NCBI GenBank assembly: GCA_032871835.1
Contig: CM065297.1
Location: forward strand, 24,809,598 to 24,873,597
DNA length: 64,000 nucleotides
From: Dipteronia dyeriana
Taxonomy: Eukaryota > Streptophyta > Magnoliopsida > Sapindales > Sapindaceae
Direction of reading: 5' to 3'
Below the pieces are notes generated by a model. That model was given only the letters and a program-made list of their open reading frames with translations. It had not been told where the DNA came from and ran no database searches. How positions within the stretch are numbered: the stretch's first letter is position 1; each line of letters starts with the position of its first letter. Shown here piece by piece: positions 35,241 through 46,937 of the stretch. The translations under genes were made by a program, and so were the position numbers.

Positions 35241-38200
35241 ATGACCCCATCCCTAATCAACATCCTTAAAGACAATACTTTAACTGGTGATAATTATGTT
35301 AGATGGAAAAGGAAAATTGGGCTTTTGTTGCAACCTGAAAAGCATAAGTTCGTTTTGTGCACTCCTAAACCATCCACTCCTACTAATGAATCTACTCAGG
35401 AGCAAAGAGATGAGTATCAGCAGTGGGAGTCTTCTGATGAGATGGCTAAATGTTACATTATGGCCACCATCTCCGACGTGTTGCAACAGCAACATGAAGA
35501 AATGGAGAATGCTACCGATATAATGATGTCTCTAGAGGAGATGTTTGTTATGAGGTCTAGGACGACTAAGAGAGAGGTTGTGACTGCTTTTATGAATCTT
35601 AGGATGAAACCTGGACAGGTTGTGAAAGATCACATGATGAAAGTCATAGCACATCTCAACATTGCTGAACCGAATGGTGCTGAGATAGATGGTGAGACCA
35701 AAATTGACATGGTTGTCAACTCACTATCGGATTCCTTTGATCAATTCAAGTTGGACTACACCTTGATTAAAAAGGAATACACCTTACAAGACCTGATGCA
35801 AGATGTTCAAAGCGCGAAAAAAATCCTTGTAAGAGGCAAGGGTCAAGAGATTCATTCTGTAGGTAAAGTTGCTACTATTAAGACCCGTAAGAAGGTCAAG
35901 AAACAACAGAAGAAAAAGCAACTAGGACCTACTAAGAAGGAGACAAAGAAAGAAACCAAGATCAAAGGTAAGTGTTTCCTTTGTGGTGAAAAGGGACATT
36001 GGAAAAGAAATTACCCAAAGTCTCAAGACAAAAAGGAAGAAGGTAATATTAATTATCTTGAAACATGTTTTCTGGTGGATTCTATGGATTCTTGGATCAT
36101 AGACTCCGGAGCCACTAATCATGTTTGTTTTTCCTTACAGGGGTTCAAGGAAAGGAGAATGCTTAATAAGAACAAATTCAACTTGCGTTTAGGCAATGGA
36201 GCATTGATGTTTGCTAGTTCAGTGAGAGATATTAAAATTAGTTTAGATTCTTATAGGCATTTAGATTTAATAGACGTTTATTATGTACCTTAATTCAAGA
36301 GGAATTTAATTTCAGTTTCTTGTTTAAATAAATTTAGTTATTCGGTTACTTTTAATAAAACTTTTATAATTAGTAAGAATAACAAAATTATTTGCAAAGG
36401 TATATTGGAAAACGGTTTATTCTATTTTCATGGAAATATCTCTCACTTGTTAGACACGGAATCAACGGAACCTAATCATAAAAGAGTAAAATTATCAAAA
36501 AATGAAACCTACCTATGGCATTTGCGCCTAGGTCATATTAACCTTAATAGGATTAAAAGATTGGTATGTGACGGACCTCTAAGTGACTTAAAGGTTGATG
36601 AACTACCAACTTGTGAATCTTGCTTGGAAGGTAAAATGACCAAAAGGTCGTTTACGACCAAAGGCACAAGAGCCATTGAATGTTTAGGATTGATACACAC
36701 TGATGTGTGTGGACCTATGAGCATTCAAGTTAGAGGTGGATATGAGTACTTCATCACTTTCACGGATGATCACTCAAGATTTGGCTATGTGTATCTCATG
36801 AGACATAAGTTGGATGTTTCTGATATGTTCAAAGCATTTCAAGCTGAAGTGGAAAATCAGTTTGAGAAACGCATAAAAATCTTGAGGTCTGATCGTGGTA
36901 GAGAATATCTATATGGTAAGTTTCAGCAACATCTTATTGATAATGGGATAATTTCTTAGTTTTCTGCACCAGGCACACCTCAACAAAATGGGATGGCATA
37001 AAGGAGAAATAAAACTCTTTTGGATATGGTTAGGTCTATGTTGAGTTATTCAACGCTCCCTAATTCTTTTTGGGGATATGCTTTAAAAACTGCTATGCAT
37101 ATTCTAAATGATGTACCATCTAAGTTGGTTCTAAAACATCGCATGAGTTGTGGACCAAGTGAAAGCCTAGTTTATAACACTTAAGGATATTTGGATGTCC
37201 TGCGCACGTGTTAAAAGAAAAGACAGAAAATATGGAGTCCTGTTCAGAAACATGCATATTTGTAGAGTATCTAAAAGGAACAAAAGGATATTATATTTAT
37301 ATTCTTTTAGATCTTAAAGTATTTGTTTTGAAAAATCCTAAATTTCTGGAAAAGAACTATATGAATAATTTTATGCCTAAAAGTAGAATTGTCCTGAATG
37401 AGCTTTTAGGAGATAAGCCCAATTGTAAGTTCCGTTCCAACACAAGATCAGCAATCTACCATACCTCATCGTAGTGGGAGGGTTGTTAGACAACCCGAGA
37501 GATACATTGATCTAGGAGAATCTATAGAGAATCGTCCAAACGACGATGACCCCTATACGTACAAGGAAGCATTGGAAGATGTTGTTTGTCACCATTGCTA
37601 AAAGGCAATGCAATCCGAAGTTGAATCTATGTTCAAAAACAAAGTCTGGTCTCTTGTAGGCTTGCCAAAAGGGTTAAAACCCATTGGGTACAAGTGGGTA
37701 TATAAGAGGAAAAGAGGAATGGATGGAAATGTGGAAACCTTTAGCTAGATTGGTAGCTAAAGGTTATACACAGAAGGAAGGTATCGATTATAAGGAAACC
37801 TTATCTCATGTGGCCATGCTTAAATCCATTAGGATACTTTTATCCATTGTGACATCTCTAGACCTAGAGATTTGGCAAATAGACGTCAAGACAGCTTCCC
37901 TTAATGGAAGTCTTGACGAAAGCATCTATATGATGCAACCAGAAGGATTCATTGAAAAGAGCCAAGAGCAAAGGGTATGCAAGTTGCAAATATCCATATA
38001 TGGATTGAAGCAAGCATCCAGATCCTGTAACCTAAGGTTCGGTCAAGCTGTAAAAAGTTTTGGATTTATTCAAAACCTGGATGAACCTTGTGTATACAAA
38101 AGGATTAAAGGCAACAAGTTGGTTTTCCTAGTTATTTACATTGATGATATACTACTCATCGGGAACGATGTAGGTGTATTGACATCAATAAAAGAATGGT

Positions 38201-38802
38201 TAGCAAAACAATTTGATATGAAGGACTTAGGAGAAACAAGTTATATTCTTGGTATCCAAGTCATAAGGGATAGAAAGAATAGAACGATTGCAATATCCCA
38301 AGCTTTATACATAGATAAAATCTTGTCTAGGTTTTCCATGCAAGATTCCAAGAAAGGTATGTTACCTTGTAGACATGGAATCAAACTTTCTAAGGAACAA
38401 GTTCCTAAGAATGAGCATGAAGAGCAATTCATGAGTAGGGTTCCATATGCATCGGCAGTTGGAAGTCTCATGTATGCAATGCTCTGTACTAGACCAGATA
38501 TTTGTTTTGTTGTGGGCATAAATAGCAGGTTTCAATCGAAGCTTGGTCCTAATCACTAGAAGGCAGTCAAGCATATTTTCAAGTATCTAAGGAGGACGAG
38601 AGATTATATGCTTGTATACTCTGGAGAGGATTTAATTCCCGTAGGGTTTATTGATTCTGATTTTCAGTCAGATTTTGACTTCCAAAAGATCAACATTAGG
38701 ATCAGTGTTTACTATTGGAGGATAGGCAGTCATATGGAGGAGTATCAAGCAATCTTGTATTGGGCGCCTTTATCTTGTCAAAGTTGTAGATTCTTTTGCT
38801 AG
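35241..38802 (+). pseudogene. gag-pol: gag-pol of element D (Ty1-copia order)
   Basis: Start chosen at ATG 35241 (MTPSLINILKDNTLTGDNY), the usual copia gag opening. Gag with zinc knuckle CFLCGEKGHWKRNY (about 35970-36015, last Cys is Tyr). Protease: SWIIDSGATNHVC. Integrase: LWHLRLGHINLNRIKRLV, CESCLEGK, HTDVCGPM, LRSDRGREYLYG. RT (37684-38559): EIWQIDVKTASLNG, YGLKQASR, VIYIDDILLIGND, KDLGETSYILGIQV. RNase H begins (DLIPVGFIDSDFQSD) and stops after SIKQSC-like codons at about 38755. Integrase before RT defines copia. Stops at 36291-36293, 36957-36959 and 36999-37001 (the last in place of the catalytic Glu), plus frameshifts near 37180 and 37710, inactivate it. It looks Tork-like, but this is not certain. 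Confidence 0.9.
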
Positions 38803-38808
38803 CATTTG

Positions 38809-38820
38809 AGTGGGATCAAA
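38809..38820 (+). other. Possible polypurine tract of element D
   Basis: GAGTGGGATCAAA directly before TGTGTTATGATG; the same words occur in F at 50617-50629. The boundary is uncertain because no complete left LTR of this family is available here. Confidence 0.35.
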
Positions 38821-40004
38821 TGTGTTATGATGAGTCTAAAATCATCAAAGTGTGGTGTCTTTGGGCAAAAGAATCTAGTGCACTGGGTGCATTGAATTGG
38901 ATCTCAATGAAATACTTTATCTAGAACCGTCAATAGATAAAAATTTTTCATTTGAAGACAATCGAAGAGTCTATCTCAATCATGAGACAAATGATGGACT
39001 TATGGTTGCAAGTTTTATCATTTGAGCTATCAATGAGTATGATTATATAGCATAGTCTATCTTCAATAGTTTGGTGAAATTCATTTGTTAATCGATAAAG
39101 GACTTCATTTATAGATATGGACATTGTGGCTCCATTTATTAAATGAGAGTGTAATATCATCATATGGATGTTTTGAGGTATTGGATATTAAATCTTAACG
39201 TTAAGTTTTCAATAGTGTCTATTGAAACATGGCTTTTGGACAAGTCAAATTATCCAAGTTCGAAATGTGGTCAAGAATTTCGGCCAGCCCTAAGATTTAT
39301 TAACCACCAAGTAAATCTACCTAAGGAAATGATTCTTAACTACAAAATAAATCTTTCCTAATCTATATCCTATGAATTTTGGTCAGCCCTAAGATTTTTA
39401 GAGTAAATATTTCGGCCAACCTAAGTGTTTTCTAAGAGAGAATTTTGCTTAGCAAGAGAGAATTTTGAGGGAGAAACATTTAGTATTTTACTCTAGAAAA
39501 AATTCAATCAACTCTAAGATATAGGGTGTGGAATTCGAGCAAAGAGAAAAGAGAAAAAGAGAACATTTTTATTTTTGATAGTATACTAGTATCCTTTATA
39601 TCAAAAGGGTTTTGTGTACAAAATCATATCGGGTTCATGTGAGTTTCAATCAAGTAGATTGATAATTCACAAGTGACCGGACGTTCTTGGATTTTTCTCT
39701 TGGAGGATATTTGTAACTAACAAAAAAAAGATTTTGTTTGTCTCCATCCTCAAGTAAACAATTTAAAGAAAGGGAGCCCACACTCCTAGGTGATTCACGT
39801 TCGTGATTGGATTGGAAGATCTTACGGAATCAATTCGGGGCTTGTTCAATCGTCACGAGGAAAAGTTACGATACTTTTATATACGTCAATTAATCTAGGG
39901 TTAAGGTTCTCGTTGCATAAAAGGAAAAAACTTTATTTATACGCAAAACCTAATTTTAATAAATTTTCTCACGCTTCCGTTGCGCGGGGTTTTATTTTCC
40001 CTAC
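38821..40004 (+). repeat. 3' LTR of element D
   Basis: From TGTGTTATG to TTTTCCCTAC. It is colinear with F except for an internal deletion near 39273, where GAAATGTGGTC joins AAGAATTTCGGCC. The right flank is the 3' UTR repeat of element B. Confidence 0.75.
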
Positions 40005-40330
40005 GCCACCAAGAACAGTCTGAGTGTAAGAGTATAGTAGTCATCCAGATCTCGAGACTAGGATATAGCTAGATAGCCCTCTTGATGCCTTGGTCTGGCA
40101 ACCACCCCCAAGAAGGGTATGAGTGTATGAGCGCAGCTGCCATTCGGATCACGAGATCACGAAATAGCTAGATAGCACTCCTGAAGCCTTGGTTAGGCTA
40201 CTGCCCCCAAGAAGGACTCGAGTTAGAGAGCATAATTGTTATCCTGATCTCGAGACTAGGAAATAGCTAGATAGCCCTCATGATACCTCGATCGGGCTAT
40301 AACTCTTTAAAGAGACTCGAGAATGGAGAA
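40005..40330 (+). repeat. About 95-bp tandem repeats at the end of the B pol 3' UTR
   Basis: Three imperfect copies of a unit beginning CCCCCAAGAAGG.TGAGTGTAAGAG and including GAGACTAGGATATAGCTAGATAGCCCTC..TGATGCCTTGGT. One to two copies also end each of units 1-3 of the integrase array (20300-20470, 21690-21845, 23040-23208). Confidence 0.8.
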
Positions 40331-40905
40331 CTCTCCTACTTGAACTCCAGTGCGCCAGTTGTTACTAGTTGCTAATCATCTAGGCATATGCGGTTTCTGG
40401 TTGTGACAGGTGCGAACTAGCCTGCAATCAAACAAGGGGACTATCCACTAAAGTCACAAAATCAGAAGTGCCAGCTGAAGAGTTGAGGGCTCGAGTTAAC
40501 AGACTACTTTTATGCTTAAAAAAATTGCTCGTTATCATCGCAAAAGTTCGAGTAAGTCAAGTTGTTTCAGAGGTCACACCTCGGTTGGGATCAGAAATGA
40601 AGCAAGTAGATGTCAATCATATCAAAATTCATTGAAGAAAGCATGAACGAGATCTAAAGTCAGTTTTCATTAATCGAATGAGAGCATATCCCCTAGTAAG
40701 GGTACAGTAATCAAACAGGGAGCCCAACCCCCTTTTCCGGGCTACAAAAAATAAATAAATAATAATAATAAAATAGAGGATAATGATGATGGCTATCAAA
40801 CATGAGTAAAGTTGGGATGCCCACCCCCCTTTCCGGGCTGTCAAGGCAATATGTGAGTAAAACGTATCAGGCTCCTGCTTCTTCTGGATCCCCTTCTCCC
40901 TCTTC
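40331..40905. other. Convergent 3' region of element B
   Basis: Non-coding interval between the pol 3' UTR (plus strand) and the end of the antisense gene (minus strand). It shares the GGGATGCCCACCCCCCTTT block with A (4870-4890). Nothing else recognised. Confidence 0.6.
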
Positions 40906-41774
40906 CTAGTGAACCTCGCCCCTTGACCCTTCTTTAGGTGGCTGCTCATTTTGAAAGAACATCTCTACTACTCCTTCCACCGGAGGATTCCCGATTGCCT
41001 GTGGTTCAGGTGGGTCCTCCTTCAAGACCTCTTTAACTACCACCATGACCTCGGGTGGAATGGTTGTGTCGAGAAGGTTGGCCATTGACTCTGGCATGCT
41101 CTCTCCCACTATTGGCTCTTCCCTTGAAGACAATTTAGAGGGGTCTCGAGCTTCTGTAAGGCATCCTTCAGGCTCCGCGGGTTGAAGCCCCCTTGAGGAT
41201 TCTTAGGGACCTGACGTTGGGAAGACTAGAGGAGAATGAGGAAGGTCTGACACAGCTGGTTGCCTCCCGGCTTCAGCCATATTATAGGGACCCGATTCTT
41301 CACCAAAGGGATGAGACATCTCTGTGACCTTGGCCAATATCTCCTCCCTATCTCAGTTGGCAATAACTGACAGGTCATAGAGAGAGAGGAGAGCTTCAGC
41401 AACCTCGTAAGAGGCATAGAAGTATCCCTCGCTGAAGGAGGAGTCCACCTCAGATTGAAGCCTGGAAACTTGGGCTTGCAGACCTTGATTTTCAATTTCC
41501 AGCACATTCGCTTCTTCCTTCCAGTTATCTTGCTGACTGGCTCGATGCTGAGACTAGAGGGTTTCTTGATCGAAAGACCGCTTCAACCTCTCATGGTAGC
41601 ACCGAAGCTCGGTTAGTTCTGCTTACATCCCCCTCTGCTAGAGGTCATCTCTTTAACCAAGGCTTGAGCCCGCTCTAACAATTTCATGGCCCACTCAGCT
41701 TCAGCTTCAACCCTGGCTGCCTTGACAAGGAGAGAAGCCACTTGATGGCCCATCGCTACTTGAAATTTGAAAAC

Positions 41775-41844
41775 CTGCTAAAGAATTAAAATTAGGAAAT
41801 GACGAACCAAACTATTGTATGAGAAAATAAAAAGCGATAACTAC
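41775..41844 (-). other. Intron 2 of the antisense gene (element B)
   Basis: GTAGTT donor after GCCGAG and TTTAGCAG acceptor, 70 bp, the same length and place as 3878-3947. Confidence 0.65.
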
Positions 41845-42358
41845 CTCGGCCAAGAGGGCAGAACTCTTGGCGATCAGAATATCTATGGGCATTGAAGCCA
41901 TCATAGAAAGGCTTCCCCTGGGGCAAGAAGCAACAATTTGCCCGATAACCTCATTTTGAAAAGCAGAGCCAAATTGATTTTGCGGGCATACGGGGGATAC
42001 CTCTTCAACAGCAACCTCGGGGTCCTTTGGAGCTCGAGGGGCTGGGAATATAGAATGAGAGGTAAAAGTATCTGGCAGGAGTGAAGTAGGGGTGACAAGA
42101 GAAGAAGCAGCAATAGGGGTACCTAGAGCGGGAACTGACGTTACTGCGTTAGCGGTTTGAGAAACGGAGGCCCATTTACCTCATACCTTGGCAGCCCGAG
42201 ATGCGAGAAGTGATAACTTGGACCTGTGCTGGGAAGAAGATGGAGCAAGAGCATACGAAACCCCAGCTAGAACGGATAGCCCCTCTTTCTCTGGGGAAAC
42301 CAAAGGGTTTTCTCGATTCGACTTGGCAGAAGGGGGAGGAGTGCGACTTTACGGGAAT

Positions 42359-42452
42359 CTGGAGCAACAATAAAAACTATTAAAGAATGGGGGTAAAGCC
42401 ATCAGAACTAAACCATTCGACGACACAAAGCGTGATAGCTCAAAGTACTTAT
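42359..42452 (-). other. Intron 1 of the antisense gene (element B), donor lost
   Basis: Acceptor TTGTTGCTCCAG conserved; donor reads ATAAGT instead of GTAAGT. Length 94 bp against 92 bp in A. Confidence 0.55.
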
Positions 42453-43444
42453 GAGGAGTGGTGTTGGATATTCACAGATAGCGGTTTACCAGATGAGAAT
42501 TAAAAGGGTCAGCAGTCGGGAACTTCAGGTTCAAATAGTTCCTGGCAAGGATGGCCTTCAGCACCGCCTCAGACTCGGCAGGTAAGAAACTCGGCCCCAC
42601 GAGGGCTTATCATTAAAAGTGATTGGAACAGCGAACTCATGCCCGCCTATGAAAGTCGAGCTCCCCCGATCCTTGCCCGCTAAGATCCACTCCTACTTTC
42701 AAGCAGGATCTTTTCTCGAGGCGCCAGGGATGACAAAATTGAGTTTATTCTTTGCCTTGAAATAGAACTGACCTCGTGGAACCCCAGACAAGCTCCCAAT
42801 CTCAAAGAGGTAAGCTAGCTCCTTGGCTCCTGGCTCATGGGTGACCTTGCTTAACTCACATTGTTCCCTCCACAACACGAGGAAGACGATCAGATGCCTC
42901 CAGAAGCCGGGTGTCAACTGGAGGGGAGCTAGTTATAGGGCGATGAATGCCCGCCGAAGGGTAGGATGAGGAGGGAGCCTTACCCTTTTCTAGAAGGCCG
43001 TGACGTGGATAGGGAGCACGTATTTGGGTGGATTAAAGACATCATAGTTTTGGTGAGGGACTGTGAGGGAGACGCTGTCAGGAATGCCAAATCTGAACCT
43101 CATGCGCCGTATCGACTGCGGGTCGACGACAAAGTCTAAATGACCCTAAAGTTATAGAGAAGACGCCTTTTCAGAGCAGAACCGACAACCGTGACTTGGT
43201 CCTTTCCAGCAACATCATCCCTATTTTCCTCGTCAGAATCCTCATCAACCAAGCTCATAGGGTTATCTGGACGATTAGAAAACCCAGTCCCGATTGCCAC
43301 GTTCCTGTTCAATCGACGACGTTACAGGGTCGGTACTGAATCGTCCCCATCTAGGTCTCATCGAGTTCGTTTTCCTTGGGCAAGACTGGAAACTTCTGTA
43401 CTGTCAACGAGGGAGTCAACAGAGTCATGACTGATCTTCGACAT

Positions 43445-43819
43445 GATATAATAGGGTTTGGAGGCTAAGAAAAAAGGGAAAGAACAAAGGCCTAGCTAAA
43501 GAAGTTTGCAAAAGAGAGGGAGTTTTAAAAATTTAAATGTAAAGCATGACCAAAGGGATGAGGAAGCCAGGATTAAATAGAGGTGGAACAGCCGTTGATG
43601 TCAACAAAATCTTTGGTAAGATCGCCTCGAATCACAGAGCTACTGTAAAGTAGCCGGATTATTTTGGGGAACGTACCAGTCTGCCCACGCCACATCACTC
43701 GCACATTAAATGTGAAGATTTCCACCCGGATTTGGTAACGGAAAATTTTCCAACTAAAAAATTAGGAATCCGACTCCAACCCCAACTCTACCACCGGTGT
43801 TCAAGTTAGAGGGGACTTC
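43445..43819 (-). promoter_or_regulatory. Upstream region of the antisense gene in element B
   Basis: Contains CTATTTAATC (43571-43580), the counterpart of the A TATA-like box, and a T/C-rich leader next to the ATG. The polypurine tract AGAGGGGACTTC of the element occupies 43808-43819 on the opposite strand. Confidence 0.45.
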
Positions 43820-45112
43820 TGTTAATAGCAAATTTTGGCTAGAGGACCAAAGAGAAATTTTCCACTCTCCTAGCTCAAATGAAAGCCCAAATTCACCATT
43901 CATTGGACCCCGGACAAATCATAAAGCTACCCTGCAGAAGCCAGAAAGGATCATCGGGCTTCAAAACTATTAGGAATGAAGCTAAGCACGACCAGGTCGA
44001 GCCCTCACGTGAACACTGGAATCAAGGTTTCTCGAGATCACCTATCCCAGAACCTCAGTTCCTAGGGTCGGGCTCCAAAACCACCCCGTGAAAGCCAGGA
44101 AAGGTCTCCGAGCTCAAGAAGTACCGAAGTGAAGCCTGGCACAAAAAAAAGTGAACACCTTCCAGATCAAGGCTTCCCGAGGTTGAATTTGACTCGTAGC
44201 CTAAACCAGAATCCCACCAACCTCTCTAAAAGCCTGTTGTTCCCACCAAATACGAAGAGAGAACCTTTAAGTGGATCAGATTCATGCTTTAGCCAATGCT
44301 CTAATTCGCTAGGGGACACTAGTAGCCTACCTAGATATGAAAGAAGAAACTCGTGCTACCCCATGAATGTCCACATGGACGTCTCAAGCTCCAAAGGACC
44401 GGGAAAGGTCCAACCAAGCTTCTGAGACTAGAACTAAAGAATGGGTCTACCTGGCCCTATGAAGCAACGAACACCTAACTCGACGATCTTCATGAAGAAT
44501 CATGCCCTGAACGCACACAAGATCATATCTACACTCTACCGAACATTGAAACTCTACAAAAGTGTAAGGCAAGAGATTGATTCCAAAGAGGAAACAAACT
44601 TATCTCCTCCAATGTTATTCTTGAGCAATATTCTTGAGTCTGTTATTTATTTGAAGTCAACGAATCTTAAATAGAGGATCTCGCTGGATAAGAAGGGAAC
44701 AGATTCAGAGAACCGTGGCGGGCGATACACCCATTCAAATGGCTTGGACCATGTATAAATACGAGAAAGATGAGGAGAGATGAGAATAAGACAATAAAAA
44801 AAAAAGATTAAGAGATGAAAAAGTGTCTAAATTTTATGATCAGAACACAGCCACCATTGTATCTACTATTCGACAGGTATGAGGTTGCCACCCTTCTATG
44901 CCCCAGAGAGATTTTGAGTGTATATGAGAGATTTCTGTATACCGCGAGTGATCAATAATAAAGCTCTCATTTGCCATCACATTATCATTCGAATATTCGT
45001 TTCTACCTTAACTGGTCAGATATTTAAGATACTGACCGACCACCACCTCAGTGGTAGTGGTCTTAAGGGTGTTAGATGGAATTTCTCATCTTGAGCAAAT
45101 TTTCCGTTAACA
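43820..45112 (+). repeat. 3' LTR of element B
   Basis: Direct repeat of 13075-14377. TATA box at 44752-44760. Followed at once by the CTTTC duplication. Confidence 0.92.
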
Positions 45113-45117
45113 CTTTC
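45113..45117. repeat. Target-site duplication (right) of element B, CTTTC
   Basis: Exact copy of 13070-13074. Confidence 0.92.
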
Positions 45118-46226
45118 CTACACCAAGACTCCTAATCCAACTCAAATAGTGTATTTGTAACCATATTAAAGACTTCCTAATTTGACTAGATAAATAATTC
45201 ATTTTATTTATCTACTTATCAAATATAGTCTTTAATATTAATTATACTACCAACAATAGTATAATATTAGGAGACCATCTCTTACTAGGAAAAAGATTTT
45301 GACTTTTAATTAAATAATTAATTAATTACAAAATTAATTAATTTCCATTAATTAATATAATAAAATAAAAATAATATAATTCAGCTAAACTATATAGCTT
45401 TGCTACCCAACACCATATATGGGCCATTGTTTTTTTTTTACATTTTATTAAATCCATTGGATCTTAATAAAAAGTCCACATGTGAACTAGACCCATTATT
45501 ACGAAAAGAAACAAGTCCACATGCCTCAATACAACACTAGATGGACCCCTAAATTGGTCCGGTAGAATATATCAAGTGACCCATGCAAGTTCGTGTGGAT
45601 TGTGGATTGTGGATCTTGGTTGACTATCTAAATTTAAGCTCCAATAGACATACCCAATCTATTAATTTTAGTTCGTTCCACTAAAGAACTAAAATTGAAC
45701 TCTTAAATAAAGATATAATAAGTTAATATTCCTCATTCATACCCTAAACAATCTTAATAGAGAAAGTGTATCCTCGTGAAGAAAACCAGTAATTCCGAAG
45801 AGCTCATAGACCGCATATAGCTGTCCAAGTTACCATTTTACTCATATGACCACATTTTGAACTTGGATATTTTGACTTGTCAAGAAACCATGTTTTAATA
45901 GTCACTATTGAAAACATTAAGATTTAATATCTAATACCTCAAAACATCCATATGATGATATTCTACACTCATTTCATAAATGAAGCCACGATGTCCATAT
46001 CTATAAATGAAGTCCTCAATCGATTAACAAATGAATACCACCAAACTATCGAGGATAGACTAAGCTATATAATCGTACTCATTGATAGCTCAAATGATAA
46101 CACTTGCAACCATAAGTCCAACATTTATCTCAGTATTGAGATAGACTCTCCGGTTGTCTTCAAGTGAAAACTTTTATCCATTGACGGTTTTTGATAACGT
46201 ATTTCACTGTGATCCAGTTCAATACA
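45118..46226 (-). repeat. 3' LTR of element E, right part
   Basis: Resumes the E LTR after B (CTACACCAAGACTCCTAATC, as at 47705 in the 5' LTR) and runs to about 46226. There it joins leader sequence; the first 70 or so bases of the LTR in transcript order are lost. It shares the conserved LTR segment around 45950-46170 with D (38948-39163) and F (50756-50971). Confidence 0.8.
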
Positions 46227-46937
46227 ATTTTGGTCCATCCTAGAAAAGCAAGTAAATTACATGTCTTGGAATACAAAAAAACTCCTTTCTTGACGAACAA
46301 GTCTTCATGCGACCTTCGTCGTTTGGGCTCCCTCGGCTGCCTCCCATGGGCGTGCGCACCCATGGCCCCTTCCCATGGGCTTGCGCATGCCACAACCCCA
46401 TAAAGGGCTGCCATGCGCAGCCCTGCCGAGTCCATGCCACAACAGTCGTGGTCGCGTTCTTCGTACGCAAGTTTATTGCTATATCTCGTAAGGTCCCAAA
46501 CTCTTTCCGATTGCTTCCAATTCTTCAAACCTTTGAGTCTTAGATACTTGAATGTATTACAGAATAATTTTAAATAACAAAAAATACTGCAATTTTTTTT
46601 TATTACAACATGGTGCAGGTTTTTTTTATTACAACAACAAAATAAAAAAAACTTAGCAACTACCAAGAAGGAAATTATGGCGATGATAGGCCACCCTTCT
46701 TGTTACAATCCCAAAACAAAAATACATTGAAATTCTATGGCCAAAATTGTGCAATAACAAACCACATATAAAACATATATATATATATATATATATATCC
46801 ATACATTCCAATGTAAATATATGTGAATACCTAGAGTGTCATCTCTTTCTAAAACATGCATATATACAATAAAAAGAAAAAGATTCACCTACACCTACAT
46901 TAATTAATCAAGGGTACAACCTGGCTCCGATACCAAT
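46227..46937 (-). other. Leader and primer binding site of element E
   Basis: Primer site at about 46920-46937 (minus strand TTGGTATCGGAGCCAGG). The leader is colinear with 33842-34562 of D, including the GC-rich palindromic segment (46320-46450) and poly-T/TTGTTG repeats. It also contains an (AT)n run at 46775-46798. Confidence 0.75.

Larger units (their letters stand above)
32447..40004 (+). mobile_element. Element D: Ty1-copia retrotransposon, plus strand
   Basis: Truncated 5' LTR (32447-33841), primer site, 1.4-kb leader, gag-pol, and 3' LTR ending at 40004. It belongs to the same family as E and F. The left end begins inside the LTR, and about 290 bp of the target unit (known from copies 1-3 of the array) is missing between the two flanks. 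One deletion therefore probably removed the left LTR end and adjacent target. RNase H is cut short and the 3' LTR has an internal deletion near 39273. Confidence 0.88.
19078..40330 (+). repeat. Four-copy tandem array of integrase/3' UTR units in element B
   Basis: The segment from GNHVGAEA to the end of a 3' UTR repeat is present four times in direct orientation: 19078-20473, 20474-21847, 21848-23208, and 23209 onward. Spacing is 1396, 1374 and 1361 bp. The fourth copy is split by element C (23612-31872) and element D (32447-40004) and ends near 40330. Copies 2-4 begin in the middle of the zinc-binding region, so they cannot make a full integrase. Confidence 0.9.
40906..43444 (-). pseudogene. 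Antisense additional ORF in element B, three exons
   Basis: Counterpart of the gene at 2271-4792. Start ATG 43444 (MSKISHDSVDSLVDSTEV). Exon 1 to 42453 includes MTPGFWRHLIVFLVLWREQ, the LAYLFEIGSLSGVPRGQFYFKAKNKLNFVIPG region and FIGGHEFAVP. Exon 2 (42358-41845) is Ser/Pro-rich. Exon 3 (41774-40906) starts VFKFQVAMGHQVASLLVKAA, has a coiled-coil-like part, then NLLDTTIPPEVMVVV and ends EGSRGEVH-stop. Both exon boundaries coincide with those in A. Frameshifts, the TGA at 42472-42474 and a lost intron-1 donor mark it as decayed. The protein would be about 650-700 residues and resembles the plant putative gypsy-type transposon family by memory. Confidence 0.72.
13075..45112 (+). mobile_element. 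Element B: Tat-lineage Ty3-gypsy retrotransposon with nested insertions
   Basis: LTRs at 13075-14377 and 43820-45112 with CTTTC target duplication. Order on the plus strand: 5' LTR, primer site, gag, protease, RT, RNase H, second RNase H, integrase, 3' UTR, antisense gene, polypurine tract, 3' LTR. The 32-kb span includes element C (about 8.3 kb), element D (about 7.6 kb) and three extra copies of the integrase/3' UTR segment. B is the same family as A but in opposite orientation. It is heavily mutated. Confidence 0.9.

Noticed and set aside
45952..46167. Conserved small frame (MMIF...INEATMSISINEVL) seen in D, E and F
   Set aside because: Located inside copia LTRs, and its plus/minus placement follows LTR orientation. 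Conservation is explained by LTR homology, although an LTR-encoded peptide is not strictly excluded.
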